Assembly: GCF_019279795.1 (NCBI RefSeq)
Contig: NC_056743.1
Span: 634,404,755 to 634,468,754 of the forward strand
Direction of reading: 5' to 3'
Source: Protopterus annectens
Taxonomy: Eukaryota; Chordata; Ceratodontiformes; Protopteridae
Length of the DNA: 64,000 nt
In this document: positions 43,390 to 54,209 of the stretch, one piece after another
Position numbering within the stretch: the first letter of the stretch is position 1
Layout of the letters: each line of letters starts with the position of its first letter
The notes under the pieces: generated by a model
Told to the model about the DNA's origin: nothing
Databases searched by the model: none
Seen by the model: the letters and a program-made list of their open reading frames with translations, nothing else
Translations under genes and position numbers: made by a program

Positions 43390-44225
43390 TCAGTTCTGAG
43401 CCCTTAATTATCTGCAGTGGTGATGGACAGGTTGACAGATGACTATGATGTTTGCAGACGACATTGTGATATGTAGTGAGAGTAGGAAACAGGTTGAGGA
43501 GACCCTGGAGAGATGGAGATATGCTCTAGAGAGGACAGGAATAAAGGTCAGCAGGACTAAGAATATATGTGTGTGAATGAGAGGGAGAATAGAGGAATGG
43601 TGAGGATGCACGGAGTACAGTTGGGGAAGGTGGATGAGTTTAAATACTTAGGATCAACAGTTCAGAGTAATGGCGAGTGCGGAAGAGAGGTAAAGAAGTG
43701 AGTACAGACAAGTTGGAGTGGGTGGAGAAGACTGTGAGGAGTGATTTGTGACAGGCGGGTCCCAGTAAGTGAAAGGGAAGGTCTACAAGAGGGTAGCGAG
43801 ACCAGCTATGTTATATGGGTTGGAGACAGTGGCATTGACAAAAAGGCATGAGTCAGAGCTGGATCTGGCAGAGTTAAAGATGTTAAGATTTGCACTGGGT
43901 GTGACGATGGTAGACAGGATTAGGAATAAGTATATTAGAGGGTCAGCCCAGGTTGGACGGTTTGGAGACAAAGCCAGAGGTGAGATTGCATTGGTTTGGA
44001 CATGTGCTGAGGAGGGATGCACAGTATATTGGGAAAAAGATGCTAAGGATGGAGCTGTCAGGTAAGAGGAGAAGAGGAAAGCCTAAGATAAGGTTTATGG
44101 ATGTGGTGAGAGAGGACATGCAGGTGGTTGGTGTGACAGAGCAATATACAGAGGACAGGAAGAAATGGAAACAGATGATCTGCTGTGGTGATCCCTAATG
44201 GGAACAGCCAAAAGAAAAAGAAGAA
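43390..44225 (+). mobile_element. RTE-clade LINE, 5'-truncated
   Basis: It begins within RT motif B ('GSVLSP'-like) at about 43393. 'MMFADDIVICSESRKQVEE' with the catalytic FADD box is at 43443-43500. 'DEFKYLGSTVQSNGE' (43634-43675) and the open segment 43769-44065 ('RVARPAMLYGLETVALTKRH', 'LKMLRFALGVTMVDRIRNKY') follow. 'WFGHVLRRDAQYIGKKMLRM' and 'FMDVVREDMQVVGVTEQ' (43990-44140) are in a second frame after one shift. The 3' tail 'GCTGTGGTGATCCCTAATGG' then 'AACAGCCAAAAG' runs into an A-rich end. The tail matches the 3' end of the SINE family in this window. Confidence 0.85.
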
Positions 44226-44399
44226 AAAGGAACATTAAAAAAAAGAACACCATAATCCACTCGGATATAAAATATTCAGATATATGAAACTCATTAAAAA
44301 GTATACCTAAAAACAGAAATATGAAGGGAAAGATAGACATCTGAAAACAAGTCTATATCAGACATGGTATAAATACATAATTTCTACGTGCAATAAAGC

Positions 44400-45432
44400 A
44401 GAAACTTATTATCTTCATTATCAACCCCTTTTTCCCATTTTTATATGGGCAGGGCTCATTGCATCAACTGTCATCACCTTTCTCGATTCTCATCCACTCT
44501 CCTGCCTTTTTCACAGTTTTGCCCTACTCACACGGCTTCTCTTATGCAATCCATCCATCTCTTGGTTGGATGTCTCATTTCCTCTTTCTTTTTCCTCTCT
44601 CTCCCACATTTGCTTTAACAAATCATCTACTTTCGTATACATGTGACCAAACCCCATAAACTGTTTTCCTTGAACTTCACTACTTTGGCTTCTTCTCTAA
44701 TACCCTCATTCCTTAATCCATTAGCATTCATCTGCCACAAACTACCCCAGATACTCCATGCCAGTTAGCAGCAACACATGGGATTTGAACGTTAACTTCC
44801 CTTCTCAACCACCATCCAAGGTACTTGAAGCTCTTAACTTGTTCCACTATATTCCCTTCTATCTCAGTTCTCAGCTTCTTCTGATTTCACCCATTTGCTG
44901 CCTTGATAACTTTCTTACCTACTCTCAGCTTCACACTTTGTGCCTTCAGTTTCGTAGTCCATTCCTCCGACTGTAATGCATCATCATCTGAATACATCAA
45001 CTTTGTTGATCTGCATCCAGCAACTTGTTTGCAAATGTAGTCCATCAAAAGTATGAACAGCAGTAGACTTAGAGATGAACACTGATGCACACTCACTCCC
45101 AGTGGGAACTCTGCTGTGAGTCAAAATATTGTCGTACTGGTGTCATAGGTTCCTTGTACACAGTCTGTACTAATTCTGCAAATGTTTCTGGACTTCACAT
45201 CATCGCAGGACTGCCCAAATCAGCTTTCATGGGATCCTGCCATATGCTTTCTCCAAGTCTAGGAATGCCCAGTTGGACTCCTCCCTCATTTCTAACTTCT
45301 TTTCAGCTATCTGTCTCACTGCAAACATTGGGTTGGTTGTGTTGCATCCTGATCTGAAACCAAACTGTTTATCTTCCATCTTACTTTCTGCTACTGTGTG
45401 CATTTGTTTATCACTCTCTCTAGAACTTTATT
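44400..45432 (-). mobile_element. RTE-like LINE fragment on the opposite strand
   Basis: Minus-strand reading from 45432: 'KQFGFRSGCNTTNPMFAVRQ', 'MREESNWAFLDLEKAYGRIP' (motif A), 'GVHQCSSLSLLLFILLMDY' (motif B) and 'YSDDDALQSEEW' (motif C, YSDD). Further text is 'WMDCIREAV' near 44530. The 3' end around 44400-44425 reads as a GAT/AAT-rich tail. Frames change often. It faces the RTE copy at 43390-44225 tail to tail and is a different subfamily. Confidence 0.72.
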
Positions 45433-45719
45433 TATTTGTGACACATTCTCTTTCTGTAAAATGTGTAATATTTCTAGTTTATGCTGTCTTATCTATGTAT
45501 ATTAGCTAGCTACACTTTATACACACATACAGAAGCCAGCATATCAAAACTTAACACATTCATACTCTGCTTTACATTAGTATATTATACGTAATACAGT
45601 TATATAATATATTATAAATTTATTAAGTAAATAGTTATTCTAATTCTGTAGTACACAACACTCAGAGATATCCCAAGACATTGGTCCCATCCTATTTCCT
45701 GGTCCTTTCATGTTGTTAT

Positions 45720-45972
45720 TCTTCTTTCGGCTTTTCCCGGTTAGGGGTTGCCACAGCGGAACTTCGGTCCGCTAATAATTGGAAGTAGATTTTTAAGGTG
45801 CCAGCTCGACACCCAACCTACAACGAAGGCACACCCATTCACGCATGTCTTTCAAACGCCACTCGACTGCAGGGAGGACATGCAGACTCCACACAGAAGG
45901 TGCTCCAGCCAAGAATCGAACGGGAGAACCTCTTGCTGTGAGGCGACAATGCTACCGCTGTACCACCGTGAC
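45720..45972 (-). mobile_element. tRNA-derived SINE, copy 3
   Basis: The best preserved of the three. On the minus strand the A box is 'TGGTACAGCGGTAG', the B box 'GTTCGATTC', the core 'CTTCTGTGTGGAGTCTGCAT' and the 3' tail 'CCGGGAAAAGCCGAAAGAAG'. 'CTGGTCCTTTCAT' occurs on both sides (45699-45711 and 45982-45994), probably the target duplication, about 10 bases away from each end of the recognisable SINE. Confidence 0.88.
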
Positions 45973-45993
45973 TTCTACTTTCTGGTCCTTTCA

Positions 45994-46154
45994 TATAAGT
46001 GCAAGAAATAGATTAGATTGGTTGAAATTATGCTACATTTTAGAGTGTTTTTTTACCTGGTATGAAAGGACTTTCTGGTCCTTTCATACCAGGTAAGAAA
46101 CACTCTAAAATGTAGCATAATTTCAACCAATCTAATCTGTTTCTTGCACTTATA
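45994..46154. repeat. long hairpin, 76-bp arms with 8-base loop
   Basis: 45994-46070 is the reverse complement of 46079-46154 with only a few mismatches. 'ctggtcctttcat' spans the loop and right arm start, and the same string also stands just left of the hairpin (45982). No coding was seen. Confidence 0.9.
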
Positions 46155-46384
46155 TACACTACATCTAGTCTGCCATTATTACGTTTCAGTCTTTCCTAGT
46201 ATCGTTCTTTCCTGCTTTCTGTCCTCAACTTTCAGTCATTTTATGTACAGTAAAGTTTGCCAATCCTCTGCAAGGGAACCAAACTCACTTTAACCACTCA
46301 TTTGTAAGGAAGCCTTTTGCAGTAGACACTTTCCCGGGATCAAGCTTGAAAGAATTGTGTTCTCCATCCCTTTATGAATACACA

Positions 46385-47225
46385 TATAAGAATACAGGAT
46401 CATAAGAAGTTTGTAGGCTATTGACCCTGAGGCCCTTACAAGCACAGCCAAGAATTTAGTCCATGTTCCAACAAGTCAGCACCCTATCCCAATGTCCAGC
46501 AGGAACATAGGTGGAATCCCAGGTGTGTATTTTCTGTTTCCCAACCAGTTATCCAGGTTGCTCTTAAAAAGGGTTAATGAGGTACTCTACTTGACGTGGA
46601 GAGGGAGTCTATTCTACAGATAGGGGAGTCTCTGGGACACAAATCTGTCCCATCAAGTACTATTGATGTCACAGACCAGGTTGAGGTTGCGCATGCAGGT
46701 TACTCGAGTGGAGATTGAGTTGCGGATATGCAGCAGTTCCATCAAGGCAGAGTCTGAGATTGCTTTGTATGCCAGACAGAGGTCACCTATGAGGAGTCTG
46801 TATGAGACTGAGTAGAGGGAAATTGCTTTTAGCCTGTCTGTGTAGGGTAGATGTTTGAGGCCCTGGATTCTCCTAGTGAGGAACCACTGTGATCTCTCCA
46901 GCTGCTGCACGTGCTTTGTGAGGTACATGCCGAAAGGGGCACTGTACTCAATAACGGGTCTTATAAGGAAAATATACAGGGATGTTATGACCTCCTTGTC
47001 CCTGGATGAGATACCATTATTAATGAGGTGGGCCACGTAGAAAGCCTTCCGTACAACACAGGCAATATGATTGTCAAAAGTCAGGTTGTTATCAACCTGG
47101 GTGCCCAAGTCCTTCACGACTGATTGCGTGCTTAGGACCTTGTTATTAATATGATAATTTGTGGTGACGTCACTCTCCCCAAAGGGGGTGATGATGCTTT
47201 TTTTTGCATTCAGTTTCAGTATATG
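46385..47225 (-). mobile_element. CR1-type LINE, 5'-truncated copy
   Basis: The minus strand reads 'LNAKKSIITPFGESDVTTNY' at the truncated start, then an open segment 47117-46653: 'MKDLGTQVDNNLTFDNHI', 'SLYIFLIRPVIEYSAPFGMY', 'LYSVSYRLLIGDLCLAYKAI'. The 3' UTR at 46385-46640 matches 58320-58476. Same family as 17524-23290, different subfamily. Confidence 0.85.
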
Positions 47226-47446
47226 ACTGATAGTATGTACAATGACATCATGTGCCTTCTAGAAGGGTATACTCAGCACCTGTGCTCACCAGTTCAACCT
47301 CACACTCTGAGTGAGAACACCTGGAAAACATAAGAATACTGCACTGTGTCTACCTGATCAGTTTACCAATAAAAGCAATCAGCTGGGAAAATGGTGGGAC
47401 CATCTAATGCAGGGGAGAGGAGCAAAGATGTAACTACACACAGCAG

Positions 47447-47624
47447 CACAGCGGCCTTAGGCATATGCCAACTAGGCGTCCGCCTAGGGCGCCGGTCTAG
47501 CAGGGGTGCTTTTCCAATATTTATTTGGTGTGGGTAAATCAGGATGGGGGCACCAGGTAGTGTGGTGGGGGGCACTGTGGAACCCCTTTTGCCTAGTGAA
47601 CCAGTTAACCTAGGGCCGCTCCTG
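47447..47624. mobile_element. hAT-type miniature transposon (178 bp)
   Basis: Flanked by a perfect 8-bp duplication 'CACAGCAG' (47439-47446 and 47625-47632), the size hAT transposases make. The terminal inverted repeats start 'CACAGCGGCCTTAGG' on the left and 'CAGGAGCGGCCCTAGG' on the right (reverse complement). They share the CAGxxGCGGCC look of hAT ends. No coding. Confidence 0.82.
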
Positions 47625-47869
47625 CACAGCAGGGGTCCCCTTTCTCGGGTCAGCTGTCATGGTGAGCACTTATCTTATACTTGATATTAAATGACCTCTA
47701 CAGTGCATCAGTTTTGAGAAGAATCCCAAGAAGTACCAGGGACAAAAACAGAAACAAGGACCTGCTCACTAAGTCCTGAAGTACCAAAGTGCCAAAGGAA
47801 GTCTGAACTAAAATCCAAGCTGTAGTGCTTAGTGAAAGTCTATACTGAAATACATTGGCTGCAGCTCTA

Positions 47870-49940
47870 AACAGCTAGCAAACCACTGCAATGTGGGTGG
47901 TGATAGACCAAGGGTGGATAGTTGATGTAGACGTTTAGGATGAGAAACAGTATCAAAAGCCTTAGACAGATCAATGAATAGTGAAGATACAAGTTTACCA
48001 GAATCCCTTGCTTTATTTACAGTTTCTGTGAAGAATAATAAGGTGGTAGTGGTACTTTGAGCTGGCCAAAAAACATACTGTGGTTAGCAGCTGATTATGA
48101 AGGAGGTGGTTAATAAGCAGTTTATGAACACATTCTTCCAGAATTTTTGAGACAGGAGACAAAATGGCAATGGGATGAAAGTTTGATGTCAGTGTAGTTG
48201 CCCCCGTTCTGCAGAGCAATGATGTAAGACTTCTTCCATAAGGTAGGGACATACAATTCATGAACAGATCTATTTATAAGAATACTAATTGAATAGGTTA
48301 TGTCTTCTGCAGCTAGTCTAAGGTATTTCGGAGGGAAGTTATCTGCAGAAGCAGAGCAGGGTTTGAGCTTATGTAATAAAGGAAGTGGGGACTGGTTCTA
48401 CATTAAAGGAAGAAGTGTTGGTTGTCAAGGCTTGGTTAGAGATAAGATGAAAAAAGTCTGTAGTGTTAGGAGAAGAGAAAGTGGTAGGAGAGGGGTTATA
48501 TGAGTTTTGGGGTGAACAGGAGGATGGTTATGCAGTACTTAAGGTTAATCTGGAAATGCTTTTGATAAGTAAGTGCTAAACATTGTTGCTGTTTGAGTAG
48601 GGGAAGTTTCAGGTGATGGGCTTTGGTCTTTTTTTAGGTCCTAGGTTGAGAAAGGAAGTTATATATGACCAGAATTTTCTGGGGTTATGTTTATAATTAT
48701 TTTTCAGGAGTGAGTCAAATTGTTTTTTTGTTCTTGAATACTTGCTTTCTTACTTATTTACAGAGTTGCCTAAAAAGTTGTAAGTTTGTGTGGGTTTTAT
48801 ACTTTTGTCAATCTTTCCATGCCTTGCCCCCTCAGTTATGAGATCTTTACTTAGCATTGAAAGCCATAAAGGATGACTATATTTGATTCTTGTTGTGCAT
48901 GTGGGAGCTACGCTATTAAGGCTGTTAAGAATTATAGAGTTAAAATGATTAACAACTTCATCTAGAGGAAGGGGTTTTAATGTGGGCCAGTCCATGGCTT
49001 TAATGAATCAATGAATAATTGTTGACAAAATTTTGAGAGATAGTGGGTTGTTTTATAATTATGTTCTTTGGGCAAATTAATGGTTTTAAGGGCATATTCA
49101 GGTAAGTATGTCTGAAAGTGTACCAACGTTGATATATTTGCTAGGATTGGAAACCAATATCCAGTCAAGGATGGAGCCTTAGTCATTAGTTTTCTTATAA
49201 CTGGATGGTGTTCTAATAAGCTGTGTGAGCACAATGGTTCATACTAGAGGCTGGGAAGTCAGACGCTAAATTCTGCCAGCTGAAGTTAGCATCACCTAAA
49301 GTGATTGTTTCAATAGCAATTGTATTGGATATCCAGGATGGTATGTTTTCAAGTATGTAAATGTTTCCAAGTGGGATGTAAAATACAACAATGCATAAAC
49401 TTTTTGTCCTATTTTAACCTATGTAAGGGGATAAGCTTTTCAGAAGTGGCAAATTTTGGAAGGCTATAACAATAAGAAGTAAGACTGTAGGAGTTACGAT
49501 ATAGTTAGGCTATTCTACCAACTTTCTTTTGTGCACTGTCTGCTGTAATTATGTTGCAGCCAGGAGGAAGAAATTCTGAGTCTTGTATATTAGGTTTGAG
49601 CCATGTTTATGTGACAGCTAAAACAGCTGGGATATACTGAGTTATCCAGGCATGTATGTCTGTAATTTTGTTGCATATGCCAAGAAGGTTTACATTAACA
49701 CAGTTTAGGGTTTTTGATGGAGGGAAAGTAGGACACATGTTAGGGTAGATGTCACTTCACTGAATGATGACTGAGGTAAAGAATTTATGATAGAATGATT
49801 TACTTTGATGGATATTATTTTTATTTTGTAGTTGGAAAGATATGAGTACTTTCAGCTTGTTGTAGTGGATGGGAACGATGTTAAATTTGCTAGGGGAAAT
49901 TTCATGGTAACTGATGGTAAAGACATTAATAGAACCAGAG
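47870..49940 (-). mobile_element. L2-like LINE, endonuclease to early RT, 3'-truncated
   Basis: Minus-strand reading: endonuclease text 'CNKITDIHAWITQY' and 'VTXTWLKPNIQDSEFLPPGC' (49560-49700), linker 'YWFPILANISTLVHFQTYLP' (about 49100-49160), and early RT 'SISILINRSVHELYVPTLWK' (48235-48290). 'DLSKAFDTVSHPKRLHQLST' (47915-47975) is motif A in broken frames. It stops near 47870; motifs B and C, the C-terminus and the 3' UTR are missing. Losing the 3' end is unusual for a LINE. Confidence 0.7.
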
Positions 49941-49958
49941 GCTGTGATAGCCGTGTTT

Positions 49959-49981
49959 TTTATTTATTTATTTATTTATTT
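49959..49981. repeat. (TTTA)n microsatellite
   Basis: Five to six ATTT units. Similar TTTA runs sit at the 3' ends of L2-like copies (39720, 60574), but no such 3' UTR follows here. Confidence 0.85.
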
Positions 49982-50604
49982 TGTGTGTAATTTTACTGTT
50001 GTAGATTGCAAAGCTGTAAAGCATGTTAGGAGAAGGAACAATATGCTAAAGAAGGAAGGTAGCAGAATGTTTGATGTAGAACTGGTCAGTACACAGTAGG
50101 ATAGTGAAAGGAGTTAATGAGAAGTGGAGGGGAGGCAGGGTACTAAGAGGAGTGACATTAAGTAGAGGGATGTAGGGAAGGGCAAAGAAATGGAGGAAAG
50201 GTTAGTAGATTAATGAAATGACAGTGGGGATTGGACAAAATGTAATTAGAGGTGGACATGAGGAAAGTATAAGTGTGGATGTGGTATGGGTAGGTAGGTA
50301 GGAATTAGGGATAATGTAGGGCAGCCAAGTGAGCCCGAATGAAGCAAGGATGAATGGGGCTGGTCAAAACCTATGTTCGAGGGTAAAGACCAAAGAAAAA
50401 CAATCCAATGGTATGTGGTGCTTTTACTCTGAGAAAAGAAACTATGCAAGGTGAATATAATTTATGTCTGTATTTATAGTTAATTTACTCTGTAACTTTG
50501 GTATCACCACTAATAGACTTTATGGAGTCATACAATACCTTCCCTTTAAAGTAAAATACTTTACAAATGCTTAAAATTGGCTTGATTCACCTGCACAATA
50601 TAGT
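49982..50604. other. no recognisable feature
   Basis: Purine-rich sequence without a coding or repeat match. Confidence 0.4.
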
Positions 50605-50900
50605 CAAAGGATCAATAAATATGCTCAGGAATTCAATAATGCCTACACTAAGTGTACACTAAGTGTATGCTGTTCTGAGTAAACAGACAATACAGACATA
50701 ATTCACACCCTCTTCCTCCTAATTTTAGTTTTCTTAATAATATATTGACAGGGATTCATAAATGTTACCACAAAGCGTACACTACATGTACACTTAGTGT
50801 AATCTTTCTGAGTGACTAGAAAGCACAAAAAGTGTGATAAGAATGTTCTTGAATACATATCGTGTACACTTAGTGTAGGCTTTACTGAATCTGGCCCATG
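50605..50900. mobile_element. possible inverted-repeat element with TACACTAAGTGTA palindromes
   Basis: The palindrome TACACTAAGTGTA or near copies occurs at about 50642, 50654, 50791 and 50867. The left end 'caataatgcctacactaagt' resembles the reverse complement of the right end, 'cagtaaagcctacactaagt'. That fits a miniature DNA transposon with about 35-base ends. Target duplication not identified. Confidence 0.5.
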
Positions 50901-51769
50901 GTGTCACTGAAATGGCTATTAGATGGGACAGAGGATGGGTTGCTGTTTAAATGCATCAAGGCAACAGCAGCCAAAGCACACGTGCAAAGGGCACACATCA
51001 CTGGCATTCCACTTATCTTAACAATGAAAATCTCATTAAGAAGTTACCACTATATTTTATATGGTAATGTTCAGTTAGTTTGCTGATTAAACAACTCTCC
51101 CCCCCTCTGGATTTCATCTTGAAAACAACAAAGGCAGCTAAGATGGACTAATTAAATGACAGCTCTGAAACCACTTTCAGCAGGAAACATGAATTAGTCA
51201 TATGGAACATCTGTTCCTTATGGCTCCCTATAAAATAACAGTCTATAATTCCAAGACTTATATTTAGCTAGGAGGCATGGAATCAGAAGAAATGGTAGAC
51301 AAGTGTAATTGAGTCTTCCTTTTCTCAAAAGGTATAATGTGTTCACCAGGTACCAACCTTAACATCACTGCACTAATGACTGACTCTTAGTGGTGACTGC
51401 TAGAATGTGATTATGAAGATGTTATGCTAGTGTGCGATTATGAGGACGTTACACTAAAGATGCATATTGCATTGTTCTGGACATTATGTTTTCCCCAAGA
51501 CAATGTGATCTTGAAGTTGGAGTATATAACTACCAGGGGGTATGTGGGACCCTCTAACCTGCAAAAACATCTTTTACATGTAATTTATTTTCATATATGC
51601 TCTACGTTCAAGTGTTTAAAAAGTTTTGTGATTACTGTTTTGTGAAGCACTCACAGAACCATCAGAATTTTGTTAGGAAGCCATATTCACTACATAATGA
51701 TCCCTCCCTACAGAACCATGTTCTTCCAAGTAATAACAGTTAATCTGATGTGACCAACTCCCAGTATTC
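50901..51769. other. no recognisable feature
   Basis: AT-rich. 'gattatgaagatgttatgct' and 'gattatgaggacgttacact' near 51410-51450 form a short 26-base tandem duplication. No gene was recognised. Confidence 0.4.
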
Positions 51770-52074
51770 CCCACTAAAATGTTCTCTTTCTATCACCAGT
51801 TCCAGGAGAGAGCTTGAGTTGTGTGACACAATCAGCCATCTCATTTAACCCTCCCCTACAGATGTGAATGACTATGACAGCAATGCTCCTGTCCTTGGCC
51901 CATTGCCAGGCCCATAATGTTTCCTTGTACATGTGGTACAACCACTTGTCACACTGGTGGTTTATGTAGTACATGATGGCCTGTTTCTCCAAAGCAGGCA
52001 AAATCCTGGTCTCATCTTGTGTCAGCTCCTCTTCTAGGCACAGAGGGCAAATAAGACTGTTCCAGGCTTGAGTA

Positions 52075-53717
52075 GGTTCATAGGTTCATAGGTAGATACT
52101 AGGCTATCTGCCCTAGGGCATTTATAAGCCTAGCCAGAGTGTATTTGGCTTCCGCCTCCCTATTAGATTAGCCTACTGTGCCTCTATAAAGTAGGTCACA
52201 GAAGGTACCCTTTTAAGATTAGTTTACTGTGCCTCTGTCTAGCAGGGGCACAAGAGAAATCCCAGGGGTGAATTTGCGATTTCCCATCCACGCGTCCAAA
52301 TTTCGCTTGAAGAGGTTCAGCGAGGAGCTATGTCTAACATGAATTGGGATTCTATTCCAGAGTGAGGGGAGCCTTTGGGAAATGAATCTGTCCCTCCAGC
52401 ATGTCCTATTTATTTTTGTGCTGAGGTTTAGGTCCCTGGAGTGTGTAGCTCTAAGGGACTTGGATATTTTGAGGTGGAGCATGTCCATTAATTCTGGGTT
52501 TGACATGGCTTTGTACGTCAGGCATAGATCGCCTCTGAGTAGGCGGTAAGCAACTGAGTAGAGCTGGAGTTTCTTTAGTCGAGCTGCATAGGACATCTGT
52601 TTGTAGCCCATGATCCTCTTGGTGAGGAACTTTTGGGGTCTCTCCAGTTGCTGCAGGTGTCGGGTAAGGTACATCCCAAAAGGGGCATTGTATTCAATTA
52701 TGGGCCTGATGAGTGACGAGTAGAGGGGCACAATGACCTCTCTTGATCTAGATGCGAACCATTTTGTGATAAGGTGGGCTATATAGAAGGTCTTTCTAAC
52801 CACTTTGGCAACATGATTATCAAAGGAGAGATTACTATCTACGTTGGTCCCCAAATCTTTAATTACTTCTTCCGTACTTAATGGATTACCACCTATGTGG
52901 TAATTTGTGGGCACCTTGTTTTTCCCAAAGGGGGTGACTATGCACTTTTTAGCATTTAGCTTGAGGCCGTGGCTCTGGCACCATGCATCCATCTCTGTGA
53001 GACCCTTTTGGAGGATGCTTGTGTCAGCTGGAGATTCGATTATGGCCCCCAGTTTGCAGTCATCTGCGAACTTTGTCAGCCATAATCCCCCCGTGTTAGC
53101 CTGAACCTCAGAGAAGTATATACTGAACAAGAGAGGTCCCAGAACTGAGCCCTGTGGGACGCCACTTGTAACTGGTTTGGATTCAGACATGGCACCTGCG
53201 ATTCTGACCATGTGGGTTCTATCTCTGAGCCAGTTTGCAACCCATCTTGTGATATAAAGGTTGATAATTAAGCTGGTAAGCTTATTTATGATGCCAGAGA
53301 GGGGTATTGTGTCAAACGCTTTTGCGAGGTCCAGGTAGGCTGTGTGGACTACCTTGCTCTCATCTATGGCTTTGGTAACTGTTTCAAAGAAATCAACTAG
53401 GTTTAAGAGGCAAGATCTGCCCTTAACAAAGCTGAATTGGGTAGGGTCCAGTGTCTGGAGGCTCCCAATGTCTTTGTTTATGAGTTCCATGATAATACAC
53501 TCCATAGCTTTACAGACCAGACTAGTCAGGCTTATGGGGCGATAGTTTCCGGGGTCCGTTGTGGCACCACCTTTGTGGAGTGGGACCACTGTAGCTGTAC
53601 GCCATTCTTTGGGTACATATCCTGTAGTAAGGCTAAGTCTGAACAGTGACTTAATGTGAGGGTTCAGTTCTTCTTGGAGCTCGTATAAGACACAGCCTGG
53701 GACACCGTCTGGTCCCA
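52075..53717 (-). mobile_element. young CR1-type LINE, 5'-truncated
   Basis: Inserted in the third DIRS element. The 3' end on the left is a direct repeat of 'aggttcat' (52076-52095) after the family's terminal sequence. The 5' truncation is at about 53717, where the match to 21700 of the full-length copy begins ('gggaccaga'). It holds the open frame described next. Confidence 0.9.
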
Positions 53718-53718
53718 T
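52219..53718 (-). CDS. CR1 reverse transcriptase, open 499-codon frame
   Basis: The C-terminal half of CR1 ORF2 without a single stop. Early RT: 'WRTATVVPLHKGG' and 'NYRPISLTSLVCKAMECIIM' (residues 39-77). Motif A 'AYLDLAKAFDTIP' has catalytic Asp130. Motif B is 'VTSGVPQGSVLGPLLF' (183-198) and motif C 'KFADDCKLG' has Asp219 and Asp220. The C-terminal domain holds 'LYSSLIRPIIEYNAPFGMYL', 'LYSVAYRLLRGDLCLTYKAM' and 'SLWNRIPIHVRHSSSLNLFK'. The endonuclease and ORF1 were lost in the 5' truncation, so the fragment cannot move itself. The first Met is set by the truncation junction and is probably not a real start. Openness indicates recent insertion. Confidence 0.9.
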   Translation of the reverse strand: MGPDGVPGCVLYELQEELNPHIKSLFRLSLTTGYVPKEWRTATVVPLHKGGATTDPGNYRPISLTSLVCKAMECIIMELINKDIGSLQTLDPTQFSFVKGRSCLLNLVDFFETVTKAIDESKVVHTAYLDLAKAFDTIPLSGIINKLTSLIINLYITRWVANWLRDRTHMVRIAGAMSESKPVTSGVPQGSVLGPLLFSIYFSEVQANTGGLWLTKFADDCKLGAIIESPADTSILQKGLTEMDAWCQSHGLKLNAKKCIVTPFGKNKVPTNYHIGGNPLSTEEVIKDLGTNVDSNLSFDNHVAKVVRKTFYIAHLITKWFASRSREVIVPLYSSLIRPIIEYNAPFGMYLTRHLQQLERPQKFLTKRIMGYKQMSYAARLKKLQLYSVAYRLLRGDLCLTYKAMSNPELMDMLHLKISKSLRATHSRDLNLSTKINRTCWRDRFISQRLPSLWNRIPIHVRHSSSLNLFKRNLDAWMGNRKFTPGISLVPLLDRGTVN

Positions 53719-54209
53719 AGAAGCTTCAGGATGATATGAAGCTTCCTTTCTAGGAATGTTTGTGTTTCCAGGAGAAGCCCATGTGCATTTAGTAACCCAT
53801 CAGTGAGGCAGCAATTATAAGAATCTGCGAGAAGTTTGTCAGCAGAAGAGGAACTCCAGACTAAGACTGTTTGGGATCCTCCAGCATTGTAAGGCCCACT
53901 GTCAAGGTCCTATATTAACAGAACATCCATGAAGGCATGGTAAGTCCTCAGCCACTGGCATCTCTCACTGTCCACTGAAGAACCCTCCTCTACAGATGGA
54001 GAAAAGCAACTGTGAAGATGATGGCCACCATAAGACCAAGAAGGCACAAGAGTGTGAGTTTTTATCTCCCTCTTCATCCTCAACTAGAAGACTGTTGGAA
54101 TCATAAACAACTTCTAATTATTAATCACCCCCACTACCTGCAATCCTGGAGGGCCCACAAAATGGCTGCTGCTAAGGAATCCCTTGAAGAAGCATCCAGG
54201 AGCCAATCA

